From Halanaeroarchaeum sulfurireducens (GTDB lineage Archaea > Halobacteriota > Halobacteria > Halobacteriales > Halobacteriaceae), in the NCBI RefSeq assembly GCF_001011115.1, contig NZ_CP008874.1:1316440-1380439 (forward strand): 64,000 bases of DNA, given 5' to 3'. A model generated the notes under the pieces. That model worked only from the letters and a program-made list of their open reading frames with translations, made no database searches and was not told the DNA's origin. Made by a program: the position numbers and the translations under genes. This document shows, one piece after another, positions 34,850 to 43,805 of this stretch. How positions within the stretch are numbered: the stretch's first letter is position 1; the number at the start of each line of letters is the position of its first letter.

Positions 34850-37039
34850 GTGAAGGAACTCGAACGCGACCTTGGCCTCAGTGCGGTCCTCGCGATAAGC
34901 ATCGGCGCGATGATCGGGAGCGGCATCTTCATTCTCCCCGCGCTCGCACTCGGCATCGCCGGTCCGTCGGTCATTCTCGCGTACTTCCTCGCCGGCTTGC
35001 TCGTCGTCCCGGCGGCGCTCTCGAAGTCGGAGATGGCGACGGCGATGCCGGAGGCGGGCGGGACGTACATCTACATCGAGCGGGGCATGGGCCCCCTGCT
35101 CGGCACGGTCGCGGGGATCGGGACGTGGTTCTCGCTTTCCTTCAAAAGCGCGCTGGCACTGGTCGGCGGGGTTCCCTACCTCGTCTTGCTGTTCGACTTG
35201 CCGGTGAAGCCAGTAGCCCTTGGACTGGCAGCGGTATTGATCCTCGTCAATATCCTCGGAGCGAAACAGACGGGGCGCCTCCAGGTCGCCATCGTGGTCG
35301 TCATGCTGGCTGCACTCGGCTGGTTCGTCGCGGGTAGTGCCGCAAGTGTGCAGACGCCCAACTACGAACCGTTCTTCACTGGGGGGGCGGAAGGACTGCT
35401 CGCCGCGACGGGCCTGGTCTTCGTCTCGTACGCGGGCGTGACGAAAGTCGCGAGCGTCGCCGAGGAGGTGGAGGACCCGTCACGGAACATTCCGCTCGGC
35501 ATCCTCGGTTCGCTCGCGTTCACCACGGTTCTCTACGTCGCCATCGTGGCCATAATGGTGGGTGTCACGGAAGCCGGGTCGATCGCCGGATCGCTGACAC
35601 CGGTCGCCGTCGCCGCAGAGGCGACACTCGGTACTGCCGGCGTGTTAGCCGTCATCGCCGCGGCGATTCTCGCCCTGGTGTCGACGGCGAACGCGGGGGT
35701 GCTCTCCTCGTCCCGGTATCCATTTGCGATGAGCAGAGACCAGCTCGCCCCGTCCACCTTCGCGACGGTGAGCGACCGGTTCGGAACGCCGGTGACGGCC
35801 ATCACGATGACCGGTGTGGTCGTCCTCATTCTCATTGCATTCGTCCCGATTCTCGAGATCGCCAAGCTTGCGAGCGCGTTCCAGATTCTCGTCTTCGCGC
35901 TCGTGAATATGGCAGTCGTCGCCTTCCGGGAAAGCGAGGCCGAGTACGCGCCCGCCTTCGAGTCGCCGCTGTACCCGTGGATGCAGATCTTCGGGACGGT
36001 CAGCGGGTTCCTGTTGCTCACCCAGATGGGCGCCGTGGCACTCGTGGGTGCGGCGGTTATCACCGTCGCCAGCGTGGTATGGTACCTCGCGTACTCCCGC
36101 TCCAAGGTGGTCCGCGAAGGAGCGGCGACCGACCTCTTCAGGCGTGAAGTCGGCCGGAAGGTCGTCGACGACACCGAATCGTTCCTCACGAGAGAGACGG
36201 ACGACGCTGATGGCGAAACAATCCTCGTCGCACTCACCAGTGACGCGAGCCGTGAGCGTGTTCGATCCCTCCTGACGCTGGGGACCGACCTGGTGGACCC
36301 TGAGAAGGGGACAGTGACCGTGGTTCGGTTCGAGGAGGTACCCGACCAGGCGCCCCTCGATCACGCCGCGTCGGTCCAGTCCGAGGGCGACGTCGCGTTC
36401 GAAGAGCGGATGAGCGATCTCGCAGCCGACCGTGATGTCCACGTCGAGTTCGGGGAGATCGTGAGTCACGACACGAAACGGGCCGTCGTCAACCTCGCCG
36501 AGGGACTGGACGTTTCTGCGATCGTCGCGGAGCACGAGCGCCTGCGCCTGCGGTCGCGCATTCTCGGCGACCCGATCGACTGGGTCGTGCGAAACGCACC
36601 GTGCGACGTCCTCCTGATCGAAAACCGGGGATACGATCGGCCCGAAAGCATCGTTCTCGCCAGCGACGGGGGGCCGTACGACCCGACCACCGTCGCCGTC
36701 GCCGACGCCATCGCCCGCTCGTCCAGTGGAACCATCACCCTTCAGTTCCCCATGGAGGATGACCAGCCCGACCAGCGCCGGCAGACGATCGAACGCTATC
36801 AGGACGAGATCGCCGACGTGCTTTCGGCCACCGTCGAGACGGACGTCCGCCGCGCCGACGACGGTGCAGACCGGCGCCCGCCGGACTTGATCGTCCAACA
36901 CGGACGGACCGACCGGCTCGGCGGGGGGCAGCAACCACACCACTATGCCGGCCCCGAGACCACCGAAATCACGGTCTATCCCCGTGCGTCTCGGTCGCCA
37001 AGCCTCCCGCGGCGTCTGGTCGAGCGGCTCTTCTTCTGA
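34850..37039 (+). CDS. APC superfamily permease fused to two C-terminal Usp domains
   Basis: A 729-residue protein. Residues 1 to about 420 form an amino acid-polyamine-organocation permease with about 12 helices. It starts LGLSAVLAISIGAMIGSGIF, where the GSGIF motif is the substrate site. After a linker, residues about 450-590 and 590-690 form Usp-like nucleotide-binding domains (ETILVALTSDASRERV, then CDVLLIENRGY). The GTG start at 34850 is chosen because it begins just before TM1 and overlaps the TGA of the short upstream frame. The pairing with a TrkA-N gene suggests nucleotide-controlled uptake. Confidence 0.88.
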   Translation: MKELERDLGLSAVLAISIGAMIGSGIFILPALALGIAGPSVILAYFLAGLLVVPAALSKSEMATAMPEAGGTYIYIERGMGPLLGTVAGIGTWFSLSFKSALALVGGVPYLVLLFDLPVKPVALGLAAVLILVNILGAKQTGRLQVAIVVVMLAALGWFVAGSAASVQTPNYEPFFTGGAEGLLAATGLVFVSYAGVTKVASVAEEVEDPSRNIPLGILGSLAFTTVLYVAIVAIMVGVTEAGSIAGSLTPVAVAAEATLGTAGVLAVIAAAILALVSTANAGVLSSSRYPFAMSRDQLAPSTFATVSDRFGTPVTAITMTGVVVLILIAFVPILEIAKLASAFQILVFALVNMAVVAFRESEAEYAPAFESPLYPWMQIFGTVSGFLLLTQMGAVALVGAAVITVASVVWYLAYSRSKVVREGAATDLFRREVGRKVVDDTESFLTRETDDADGETILVALTSDASRERVRSLLTLGTDLVDPEKGTVTVVRFEEVPDQAPLDHAASVQSEGDVAFEERMSDLAADRDVHVEFGEIVSHDTKRAVVNLAEGLDVSAIVAEHERLRLRSRILGDPIDWVVRNAPCDVLLIENRGYDRPESIVLASDGGPYDPTTVAVADAIARSSSGTITLQFPMEDDQPDQRRQTIERYQDEIADVLSATVETDVRRADDGADRRPPDLIVQHGRTDRLGGGQQPHHYAGPETTEITVYPRASRSPSLPRRLVERLFF

Positions 37040-37099
37040 TTGCCGGCGACCCTCCGGACGACCGTCGGGGTTTTTCTCGCGCGCCACGACTATTCAGGT

Positions 37100-37681
37100 A
37101 TGCCACCCCACGTCGCCGCCCTCGTCGGCAGTCTCCGGGACGAGAGCATCTCCCGGATCGCACTCCGAGAGACCCTGGCGACTGCTGCCAGTCGCGGTGC
37201 CGACACCGACCTCGTCGATCTCCGAAAACTCGATCTACCGGTGTTCGACCCGGACGACGAAAATGCCGGTGACGCGGACGTCGTGCGACGCCGGCTCCAG
37301 GCCGCCGACGCGATCGTCCTCGGGACGCCGGTCTACCACGGCTCGTATGCCTCGCCGCTGAAGGTCGCCATCGACTACAGCGGCTTCGACGAGTTCGAGA
37401 ACACGACCGTCGGGTTGCTCGCCGTCGCGGGCGGAAGCTTCCCGATCAGCGCACTCGATCACCTCCGCTCCGTAATGCGATCCCTCGACGCCTGGGTGCT
37501 TCCACACCAGGTGGCGATTCCGAATGCCTCCGAGGTAGTCGAGGCCGGGAGCATCGCGGACGACGAGGTGGCAACACGAATCGAGACGCTGGGCGACCAA
37601 CTGGTGCAGTACGCGACCATCGAACCCGACCCGGTGTCCTTCGAGGGCGAACACAACGCCGGAGCGACCCCCGACCGCTGA
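37100..37681 (+). CDS. NADPH-dependent FMN reductase family protein
   Basis: A 193-residue flavodoxin-like reductase. It shows the flavin-phosphate loop GSLRDESISRIALRE (about 10-24), the substrate loop TPVYHGSYASPLKVAID, and the later AVAGGSFP strand. It likely reduces FMN, quinones or chromate-like compounds. It starts 60 nt after the permease, at ATG 37100. No partner oxygenase is present. Confidence 0.9.
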   Translation: MPPHVAALVGSLRDESISRIALRETLATAASRGADTDLVDLRKLDLPVFDPDDENAGDADVVRRRLQAADAIVLGTPVYHGSYASPLKVAIDYSGFDEFENTTVGLLAVAGGSFPISALDHLRSVMRSLDAWVLPHQVAIPNASEVVEAGSIADDEVATRIETLGDQLVQYATIEPDPVSFEGEHNAGATPDR

Positions 37682-37839
37682 CTCGGTGGACCGAATCCGG
37701 AGAGTCAGGGCGACGTTCACACCCGTGAGTGGAGAGCGATTTTGTGCCGGGATCGTCCCGGGCGACCGGGTGGATGTCGGGCCGGGCTCACGGGACTTTC
37801 GACAATCGTTTACGGTAGGGTCGATTTCGTTCGTCTATC

Positions 37840-39996
37840 ATGGGCACGTGTATTATCTGTGGCAAGCCCACCGACGGTCGCATCTGTAAGACCCACGAAG
37901 AGGACGTCTACTTCACGTTTCACGGAGACGCTCCCGACGACCTGACCGCAGGTCGGTACTATCGTGGCACCGTCGATGGGTTTGCCGAGTTCGGTGTCTT
38001 CGTCGACATCGGTCCGGTGACAGGCCTATTGCATCGTAGCGAGATCCCCCAGCGTCTCGAGTCCCTCGACTGGGACCCCGGCGACCAGGTGTTCGTCCAG
38101 GTGCTGGAGGTACACGACAACGGGAACATCGACCTGGGATGGTCCATCCGACAGGAAGAACGAACGTTCCGCGGCCATCTCCACGACCCACCCGAGGCAG
38201 GACCTGATACGGATTCGGGTGCCGAAGCGGCCACGGGCGACAGCGAGGAGACGACGAACAAACCGATCGGAGATCCCGAACCCGTCGAAAGGCCTTCCGA
38301 AGATGCTGCGTCTGAGGATGAAAGGGAGAAAAACGAAGAAGAAGAAGAGGAAGGGGAAGAGGAACCGTCGGTAGAGAGTGCCGACACAGATACGGACACA
38401 GAAACGGACTCAGAAACAGACCCAGATACGACCACCAACGAAAACGAAGGGACCGTGTCGACGCCCGCACAGGAGACGGACGACGTCCCAACGCCCGACC
38501 GCACCGATATCGGTTCACTCGATGGGATGGTCGACGAAACAGTCGCCGTCGAGGGGACTGTCGCCGGCGTGCGACAGACCGGCGGGCCAACGATCTTCGG
38601 CGTGACCGACGAGACGGGAACGATCGACTGTGCAGCATTCGAGGAGGCGGGCGAACGGGCCTATCCCGCCGTCGACGTCGGCGACGTGGTCCGCATCGTG
38701 GGCGAGGTCGAACGCCGGCGCGGCGAGTTACAGATCGAGACGAGTGCGCTCGAGGTCCTGACAGGTGACGATGGCGAGACGGTCGAGGCACGACTCGAAG
38801 CGGCCATGGACGAACGGGCGACGCCCGAGGACGATTCGCTCCTCGTCGACGACCCCCAGGTCTCGCTCGTCTCGGAAGATCTCCACACCGCAGCGACGAC
38901 GATCCGCCGAGCGGTCATCGAGGCCCGCCCGGTCATCATCCGACACACCGCCACGCTCGACGGGTACGTCGCAGGGACGGCCATCGAACGAGCCCTGTTG
39001 CCGCTGATCCGCGACGAACACGCACAGAGCGATGCGGAGTACCATTACGTCGACCGGCGCCCGCTCGACGACGATTTCTACGACATCGAATCCGCCACGA
39101 GCGACGTGACCGACATGCTCGAGGCCGCGGACCGCCACGACGAGAAACATCCACTGTTCGTGCTCGTGGATGCCGGAAGCACCCGTGAGTCACTCGACGG
39201 ACTGGAACTGCTCGACATCTACGACGCGAAGAGTGTCATCGTCGACGGCGGATATGCCGATTCCGCTGCCGATACGGCCACTGACGTCCTCGTCAGCCCG
39301 ACGGCGTCCGGCGGTGACCCCATTACAACCGGCACGCTCGGATCCCATCTCGCGGCGCTGGTCAACGCGGACGTCAGACCGGATCTCCGACATCTTCCGG
39401 CCGCGAGCTACTGGGACGACCGCCCGGCCCGCTACGAGGACCTGGCCGCGGCCGCAGGCTACGACATGGACACTCTCGACGACATTCGCAACGCCGTCAC
39501 GCTCGAGGCGTTCTACCAGTCGTACGAGGACAAACGCGAACTCATCGCCGACCTGTTCTGGGACGACCGAAACGAGTCGTTAGCGGCTCCCATCAGCGAG
39601 CAGTTCTCCGAGAAGCTCGAATCGCAACTCGAGACGGCGATCCCGCACCTTGCGGAACGCGAAGAGGCGGGAATCGTCTTCGACGTCCTCGACGTCGACG
39701 ACTACACCCATCGGTACGACTTCCCGCCCGTCGATCTGCTCGTCGATACGCTCCACCGGCGCCAGAACCCCGACGGGGAACCGCACGTCACGGTGGCGGT
39801 CAAGCAAGACGACCTCCGCGTCCGGAGCAGCGAACCGGTGAACGTCCGAACGGTGGCAGAGACCGTCGCGACGGAACTTCCCGAGGCCGGCGTCACGCCC
39901 CGCGGTGGCCGCGACGGCCGCATCGAGTTCCTCTCGGGTGAACGAGATGACGTAGTCGACGCCGCCATCGAAGCGATCGCCGAGCAGCTATCCTGA
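37840..39996 (+). CDS. RecJ-like DHH-family protein with Zn, S1 and OB domains; degenerate active site
   Basis: A 718-residue multidomain protein. It begins with a CxxC zinc finger (C4, C7, C16) and an S1/OB-fold (about 40-105; YRGTVDGFAEFGVFVDIGPV in parts). An acidic Glu/Asp/Thr-rich linker (about 115-225) and a nucleic-acid OB-fold (about 230-300) follow, then a DHH/RecJ-type core. The core has lost key residues. The HxxDxD-type motif reads RHTATLDG (368-375) and the DHH motif reads DGG (469-471), while D444 is kept. It is likely a non-catalytic RecJ/Cdc45-like factor. A TATA-like box lies 24 to 33 nt upstream. Confidence 0.85.
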   Translation: MGTCIICGKPTDGRICKTHEEDVYFTFHGDAPDDLTAGRYYRGTVDGFAEFGVFVDIGPVTGLLHRSEIPQRLESLDWDPGDQVFVQVLEVHDNGNIDLGWSIRQEERTFRGHLHDPPEAGPDTDSGAEAATGDSEETTNKPIGDPEPVERPSEDAASEDEREKNEEEEEEGEEEPSVESADTDTDTETDSETDPDTTTNENEGTVSTPAQETDDVPTPDRTDIGSLDGMVDETVAVEGTVAGVRQTGGPTIFGVTDETGTIDCAAFEEAGERAYPAVDVGDVVRIVGEVERRRGELQIETSALEVLTGDDGETVEARLEAAMDERATPEDDSLLVDDPQVSLVSEDLHTAATTIRRAVIEARPVIIRHTATLDGYVAGTAIERALLPLIRDEHAQSDAEYHYVDRRPLDDDFYDIESATSDVTDMLEAADRHDEKHPLFVLVDAGSTRESLDGLELLDIYDAKSVIVDGGYADSAADTATDVLVSPTASGGDPITTGTLGSHLAALVNADVRPDLRHLPAASYWDDRPARYEDLAAAAGYDMDTLDDIRNAVTLEAFYQSYEDKRELIADLFWDDRNESLAAPISEQFSEKLESQLETAIPHLAEREEAGIVFDVLDVDDYTHRYDFPPVDLLVDTLHRRQNPDGEPHVTVAVKQDDLRVRSSEPVNVRTVAETVATELPEAGVTPRGGRDGRIEFLSGERDDVVDAAIEAIAEQLS

Positions 39997-40039
39997 GCGA
40001 ACGACATCCTTTTCCGCCGGAGACGGCTGCGTTGTCCCA

Positions 40040-41686
40040 ATGAGTTCCGGGGACGAGGATGCGTTCGAGGCCGTCTGTCGGGACGTCGCCGATCGAATTC
40101 TCGCCGGCGAGGTCGGAACCGACGACGTCGAGAGCGCGAAACTCGACGCCTGCAGCGAGCACGGCGCGTCGGCCGTTCCCACGCACACGGACATTCTCGA
40201 CGCCGCGTCCGACGAGGAGCGAGAGACGATCGAAGACGTCCTCCAGCGCAAGCCCGTGCGCACCGCCTCTGGCGTTACGCCCGTCGCGATCATGAGTAGC
40301 CCGGCGCCCTGCCCGCACGGGAAGTGTCTGTACTGTCCGGGTGGACCGGCCTCCGAGTTCTCGTCGTCACAGAGCTACACCGGGCACGAACCCGCGGCGG
40401 CTCGGGCTGAGCAGAACGACTACGATCCCTACGGACAGGTCACGCTTCGCCTCGCCCAGCTCCGCGAGATCGGCCACCCGGTCGACAAAGTCGAACTCAT
40501 CCTGATGGGAGGGACGCTAACGGCCCGTTCGCGGGACTACCAGGAGTGGTTCGTCAAGCGGGCACTCCAGGCGATGAACGACTTCGACCCGGAAAACCCG
40601 CCCGAGCCGAAGGAAGGAACGAGCTTCGCCCAGGACCCCACGGAGCGGGAATTTCGCTACCTGGAAGACGTCGTCGCGGATAACGAGACGGGATCGGTTC
40701 GCAACATCGGGACCACGTTCGAGACGAAGCCCGACTGGGCCGGACCGACGGCGATCGATCGGATGTTGCGCCTTGGCGGAACGAAGGTGGAACTCGGCGT
40801 GCAGACGACCTTCGAGGAGATCCATCGGCGGATGCACCGGGGCCACGGCGTCCAGGAGGCCATCGACGCGAACCGACGCCTTCGCGACGCCGGGTTCAAG
40901 GTCGGCTTTCACATGATGCCCGGGCAGCCGGGCATGTCATGGGAGATGAGCCGCGAGGACTTCCGTCGCATCTTCGAGGACGCGAGCTGGCGACCGGACT
41001 ACCTGAAGATCTACCCGACGCTCGTGGTCCGCGGCACGCGCATCTACGACATGTGGCGCCGGGGCGAGTACGACCCGCTCACGAACGAGGAGGCCGCCGA
41101 ACTCGTCGCCGAAGCCAAAGCCGACCTCCCGCGGTACGTCCGCCTCCAGCGCGTCCAGCGGGATATCCCCGCAGACTTCATCGACGCCGGCGTCTGGAAG
41201 TCGAACCTCCGCCAGCTCGCCAGAGAGCGGATGGACGAGCACGGGACGACCTGTAACTGCATCAGGTGTCGGGAGGTCGGCATGAACGACGAGACGCCCG
41301 AGACGGTCAGCTACGGCGTCGAGACCTACGAAGCCGCCGGCGGCACCGAGCACTTTCTCAGCTTCGAAGACCGCGACCGCGACCTGCTGGTCGGCTTTCT
41401 GCGGCTTCGCTTCCCCGGCCAGGTGGTCCGCCCCGAACTCGAGGATGCCGCGATCGTCCGGGAGCTCCACGTCTACGGGAACGAAGTCGGCGTGGGCGAG
41501 GGTGAAGACGGCGGCGACTTCCAGCACCAGGGCTATGGAGGGCGGCTCGTTCGCCGGGCCGAAGAGATCGCCGCCGAGGCCGGCTACGGGAAGCTGAGCA
41601 TCATCTCTGGCATCGGCGCCAGGGAATACTACCGGCAGAAGCTCGGCTACCATCAGGACGGAGTCTACGTGAGCAAACGACTGTAG
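40040..41686 (+). CDS. elp3: tRNA uridine(34) 5-carboxymethylaminomethyl modification enzyme Elp3
   Basis: A 548-residue radical SAM plus GNAT enzyme that forms cm5U at tRNA wobble uridines from acetyl-CoA. The radical SAM cluster is CPHGKCLYC, followed by GG(P/A) binding. The GNAT domain occupies about 445-548 and ends with GKLSIISGIGAREYYRQKLGY (parts). Length and order match archaeal Elp3, which acts without the Elongator subunits. It lies 43 nt after the RecJ-like gene, so co-transcription is possible. Confidence 0.96.
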   Translation: MSSGDEDAFEAVCRDVADRILAGEVGTDDVESAKLDACSEHGASAVPTHTDILDAASDEERETIEDVLQRKPVRTASGVTPVAIMSSPAPCPHGKCLYCPGGPASEFSSSQSYTGHEPAAARAEQNDYDPYGQVTLRLAQLREIGHPVDKVELILMGGTLTARSRDYQEWFVKRALQAMNDFDPENPPEPKEGTSFAQDPTEREFRYLEDVVADNETGSVRNIGTTFETKPDWAGPTAIDRMLRLGGTKVELGVQTTFEEIHRRMHRGHGVQEAIDANRRLRDAGFKVGFHMMPGQPGMSWEMSREDFRRIFEDASWRPDYLKIYPTLVVRGTRIYDMWRRGEYDPLTNEEAAELVAEAKADLPRYVRLQRVQRDIPADFIDAGVWKSNLRQLARERMDEHGTTCNCIRCREVGMNDETPETVSYGVETYEAAGGTEHFLSFEDRDRDLLVGFLRLRFPGQVVRPELEDAAIVRELHVYGNEVGVGEGEDGGDFQHQGYGGRLVRRAEEIAAEAGYGKLSIISGIGAREYYRQKLGYHQDGVYVSKRL

Positions 41687-41871
41687 ACCCGGTCAATGAG
41701 GATGGCGAACACGCGGCGGTCGTCGGTCCCGGTCCGGGGGCGCCGCGGGTTTCGCTGCCCGGACCGGGCGGGTGTCAGCGCATGGCCGGGGTTGGCCCCG
41801 GTATCGTACTTGAACTCTCGGTCGTGACACGGACTTCGATCCAGGTGGCGAGGTGAGGTGTGGGACAGAAA

Positions 41872-41881
41872 TGGTTTAGTA
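41872..41881 (+). promoter_or_regulatory. TATA-like box of the vapB gene
   Basis: GGTTTAGTAA lies 27 to 36 nt before the vapB ATG at 41908. Confidence 0.4.
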
Positions 41882-41907
41882 ATACAAGTGATAAGCGTAA
41901 TACGAAA

Positions 41908-42195
41908 ATGTCTAGTAGCACCGGCGAGGGGGAGGTCATCCGTGTCTCCAAGAAGGGGCAAGCGACGATCCCCAAGGACCTGCGGGAACGGTTCGGCATC
42001 GACACGCCGGGGAAGGTGCTCATCCACGAAGAGGGGGGAAAGATCGTGGTCGAACCCCTGCCATCGGTCGAAGAGATGCAGGGCGCCCACGCCGGTCGCT
42101 ACAAGCAGGGCGAGGTACTGGAGCACCTGCGGGAGATGAAAGAGGGGGACAAACGGCTCGAACGTGAGCGCGAGGGGCCCGACCGCACCCGATGA
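41908..42195 (+). CDS. vapB: AbrB-type antitoxin (VapB)
   Basis: A 95-residue antitoxin. The AbrB/SpoVT swapped-hairpin DNA-binding domain is clear: RVSKKGQATIPKDLRERFGI then GKVLIHEEGGKIVVEPL. A helical, charged C-terminus (about 60-95) would bind the toxin. The stop at 42193-42195 overlaps the vapC ATG at 42192 as ATGA. Intact, whereas the toxin gene is disrupted by an IS. Confidence 0.92.
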   Translation: MSSSTGEGEVIRVSKKGQATIPKDLRERFGIDTPGKVLIHEEGGKIVVEPLPSVEEMQGAHAGRYKQGEVLEHLREMKEGDKRLEREREGPDRTR

Positions 42196-42203
42196 CTGAT
42201 TAC
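42192..42203 (+). pseudogene. vapC: 5' fragment of vapC (codons 1-4) before the IS
   Basis: ATG ACT GAT TAC gives MTDY and overlaps the vapB stop. Native sequence ends at the TTAC target (42200-42203). Continuing into the IS gives a dead-end 13-codon frame ending at 42233. The remaining 143 residues of the toxin resume, in the correct register, at 43790. Confidence 0.85.
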
Positions 42204-42221
42204 GGAATATCAAGGAGAAAG

Positions 42222-42241
42222 CCTCGCGCTTGAGCGCGGGG
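42222..42241 (+). repeat. Left-end subterminal hairpin of the IS
   Basis: A nine-base stem CCTCGCGCT / AGCGCGGGG (one T-G pair) with a TG loop, 18 nt inside the left boundary. It is presumed to be the TnpA recognition hairpin. Confidence 0.8.
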
Positions 42242-42294
42242 ATGAATCCGACATGACACACACAAAACCACGAGACTACGACTACCTGCAATCC

Positions 42295-42305
42295 ATATAT
42301 TTATA
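42295..42305 (+). promoter_or_regulatory. TATA box of tnpB
   Basis: ATATATTTATA lies 25 to 35 nt before the GTG at 42330. Just downstream is a small palindrome, AGACAA / TTGTCT (about 42311-42329), overlapping the start region. Confidence 0.6.
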
Positions 42306-42329
42306 CTAATAGACAACGTATTATTGTCT

Positions 42330-43730
42330 GTGAGCGACCGGCCACAACGAACGAACACGTACACTGCCACTCCGGTCAATGACCGGTATCGGGAGTGCCT
42401 GTTCGACTGGCTGGCCGCACACGCCCCGCTCTGGAACCAGATCACCTACCGTCGCCGTCAACAGTACTTCGGCGAAGATGGTGACGTGTGGGATGCCGAA
42501 TACACCGACCTGTACGAGCAATACGCCCCACTGCTTGGCAAAGCGACGTGTCAGCAAATCGCGCGGAAAAACAGTGAGGCCTGGCGTAGTCACTTCGAAC
42601 TGCTTTCACTGTACCGTGAGGAGTCGGATCGGGCTGTGACGGAGAAACCGTCACCACCCGGGTACTGGGGCAACCGTGATGATGGCTACGAGTTGCACGG
42701 TATCGTACGAAACGATTTGTACACGTTCGATTGGAACAAGGATAAGAGTACAGTCGAGTTCGGCGTCGGGGATGTACTTGAAGATCGGTACGACTTCGCG
42801 TACAACGAGCGCGTGACGCTCGAAGTACGTGGTGATCCACAATGGCGTGGCGACGACAGTCGATTAGAACTTATCTACGATGAGCATACTGACACGCTTC
42901 GTGTCCAGCACCCTGTCCGCATTCAGTCAGACGACGTGCAAGAACAGCGCCAGGATGCATTCACTCACACACTCGATCCCGAGAACACGACGCAGTCAGC
43001 AGCAATCGACGTCGGCGCAAACAACACGCTAGCGGTCGTCACCGAAAACGGTGACACCGCTGTCTACCACGCACGACCTGAGTTTGACCGGTTCCAGCAG
43101 CACTCGGAGCGAATCGCAACACTCCAATCGGAACTCCCGGACGACCAGTACACCAGCAACCAGATCCACCGTGTGTACGAACATCGAACGCGACAACGTA
43201 ACCATAGCCGAGATGCAGCGGTCAAACACGCCGCTGAATGGCTACTCGGACGGAACGTAGACACGGTGTACGTCGGTGACTTGACCGACGTACTTTCGAC
43301 GCACTGGTCTGCCGAGGTGAACGAGAAGACGCACGCGTTCTGGTCACATCGCCAACTCGTTGACCGAATCACACTCACACTCGGTGATGTCGGTATCACA
43401 GTAACGGAGACTGGTGAGTGTGAGTCGAGTAGTCAGTGCCCGGCGTGCGGGAATGTAGGGGTCACTCGGAGTGGTGATTCGTTCCGTTGTGACGCGTGCG
43501 GTCTGGAGGCGCACGCGGATGTTGCAGGGGCGTGGAATATCTTGCAGTCAGAAGTTGGGCCGATGGCTCGGCCTGCTGGCCTGTCTGCTGAACGCGGCAG
43601 GGACGCACCCGCTGATGGGGCGTACTGGCAGTGGAATGACCACGAGTGGACACCCGCCGTGTTTGGGGAACTGTCGTGGTCACTTGACCAACCCAGCGTC
43701 AGCGAACCCGCAAGTTCACAGCCGGGGTAA
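42330..43730 (+). CDS. tnpB: TnpB-family RNA-guided nuclease homolog lacking the RuvC-II glutamate
   Basis: A 466-residue TnpB with an N-terminal helical region, a RuvC-like core and a zinc ribbon (CPACG then CDACG). RuvC residues are D227 (AIDVGANN) and D397 (EAHADVAG). At the RuvC-II position, where active TnpB has Glu, the sequence is VYVGDLTDV, with G316. Spacing to the other two residues (89 and 81) matches active TnpB, so the Glu is truly replaced. The GTG at 42330 is used; TTG 42324 is an alternative. It lies inside the vapC insertion. Confidence 0.9.
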   Translation: MSDRPQRTNTYTATPVNDRYRECLFDWLAAHAPLWNQITYRRRQQYFGEDGDVWDAEYTDLYEQYAPLLGKATCQQIARKNSEAWRSHFELLSLYREESDRAVTEKPSPPGYWGNRDDGYELHGIVRNDLYTFDWNKDKSTVEFGVGDVLEDRYDFAYNERVTLEVRGDPQWRGDDSRLELIYDEHTDTLRVQHPVRIQSDDVQEQRQDAFTHTLDPENTTQSAAIDVGANNTLAVVTENGDTAVYHARPEFDRFQQHSERIATLQSELPDDQYTSNQIHRVYEHRTRQRNHSRDAAVKHAAEWLLGRNVDTVYVGDLTDVLSTHWSAEVNEKTHAFWSHRQLVDRITLTLGDVGITVTETGECESSSQCPACGNVGVTRSGDSFRCDACGLEAHADVAGAWNILQSEVGPMARPAGLSAERGRDAPADGAYWQWNDHEWTPAVFGELSWSLDQPSVSEPASSQPG

Positions 43731-43805
43731 TCGACTGACTGGATTGCCCACGGAGGAATCCTCGCGCTTCAGCGCGGGGAGGAAGTCAAGTCTTCGACAC
43801 CGAAC
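43640..43805 (+). ncRNA. Predicted guide (omega/re) RNA at the right end of the IS
   Basis: TnpB elements usually make an RNA that covers the 3' end of tnpB and the right end and ends with about 16 nt of flanking host DNA as guide. Here that guide would be vapC sequence beginning GTCTTCGACACC at 43790, and the matching target motif would be TTAC. The boundaries are inferred from the family, not seen. Confidence 0.3.
43760..43779 (+). repeat. Right-end subterminal hairpin of the IS
   Basis: The stem CCTCGCGCT / AGCGCGGGG, identical to the left one, has a TC loop. It lies 10 nt before the right boundary TCAA (43786-43789). Confidence 0.8.

Larger units (their letters stand above)
42204..43789 (+). 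mobile_element. IS200/IS605-superfamily element, TnpB-only (IS1341 type), inserted in vapC
   Basis: A 1586-bp element with no terminal inverted repeats of the DDE type. Instead, near-identical stem-loops lie near both ends: CCTCGCGCT/AGCGCGGGG at 42222-42241 and at 43760-43779. The left flank ends in TTAC and the element ends in TCAA, the same cleavage tetranucleotides known for IS608. Removing 42204-43789 joins GATTAC to GTCTTCGAC and restores vapC codons 4 to 5 in frame. There is no Y1 transposase tnpA, so movement would depend on a TnpA elsewhere. Confidence 0.9.

Noticed and set aside
34779-34853. 24-codon ORF between the TrkA-N gene and the permease, as an independent gene
   Set aside because: It is too short, His/Thr-rich and unsupported. 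It is kept only as an observation about coupling.
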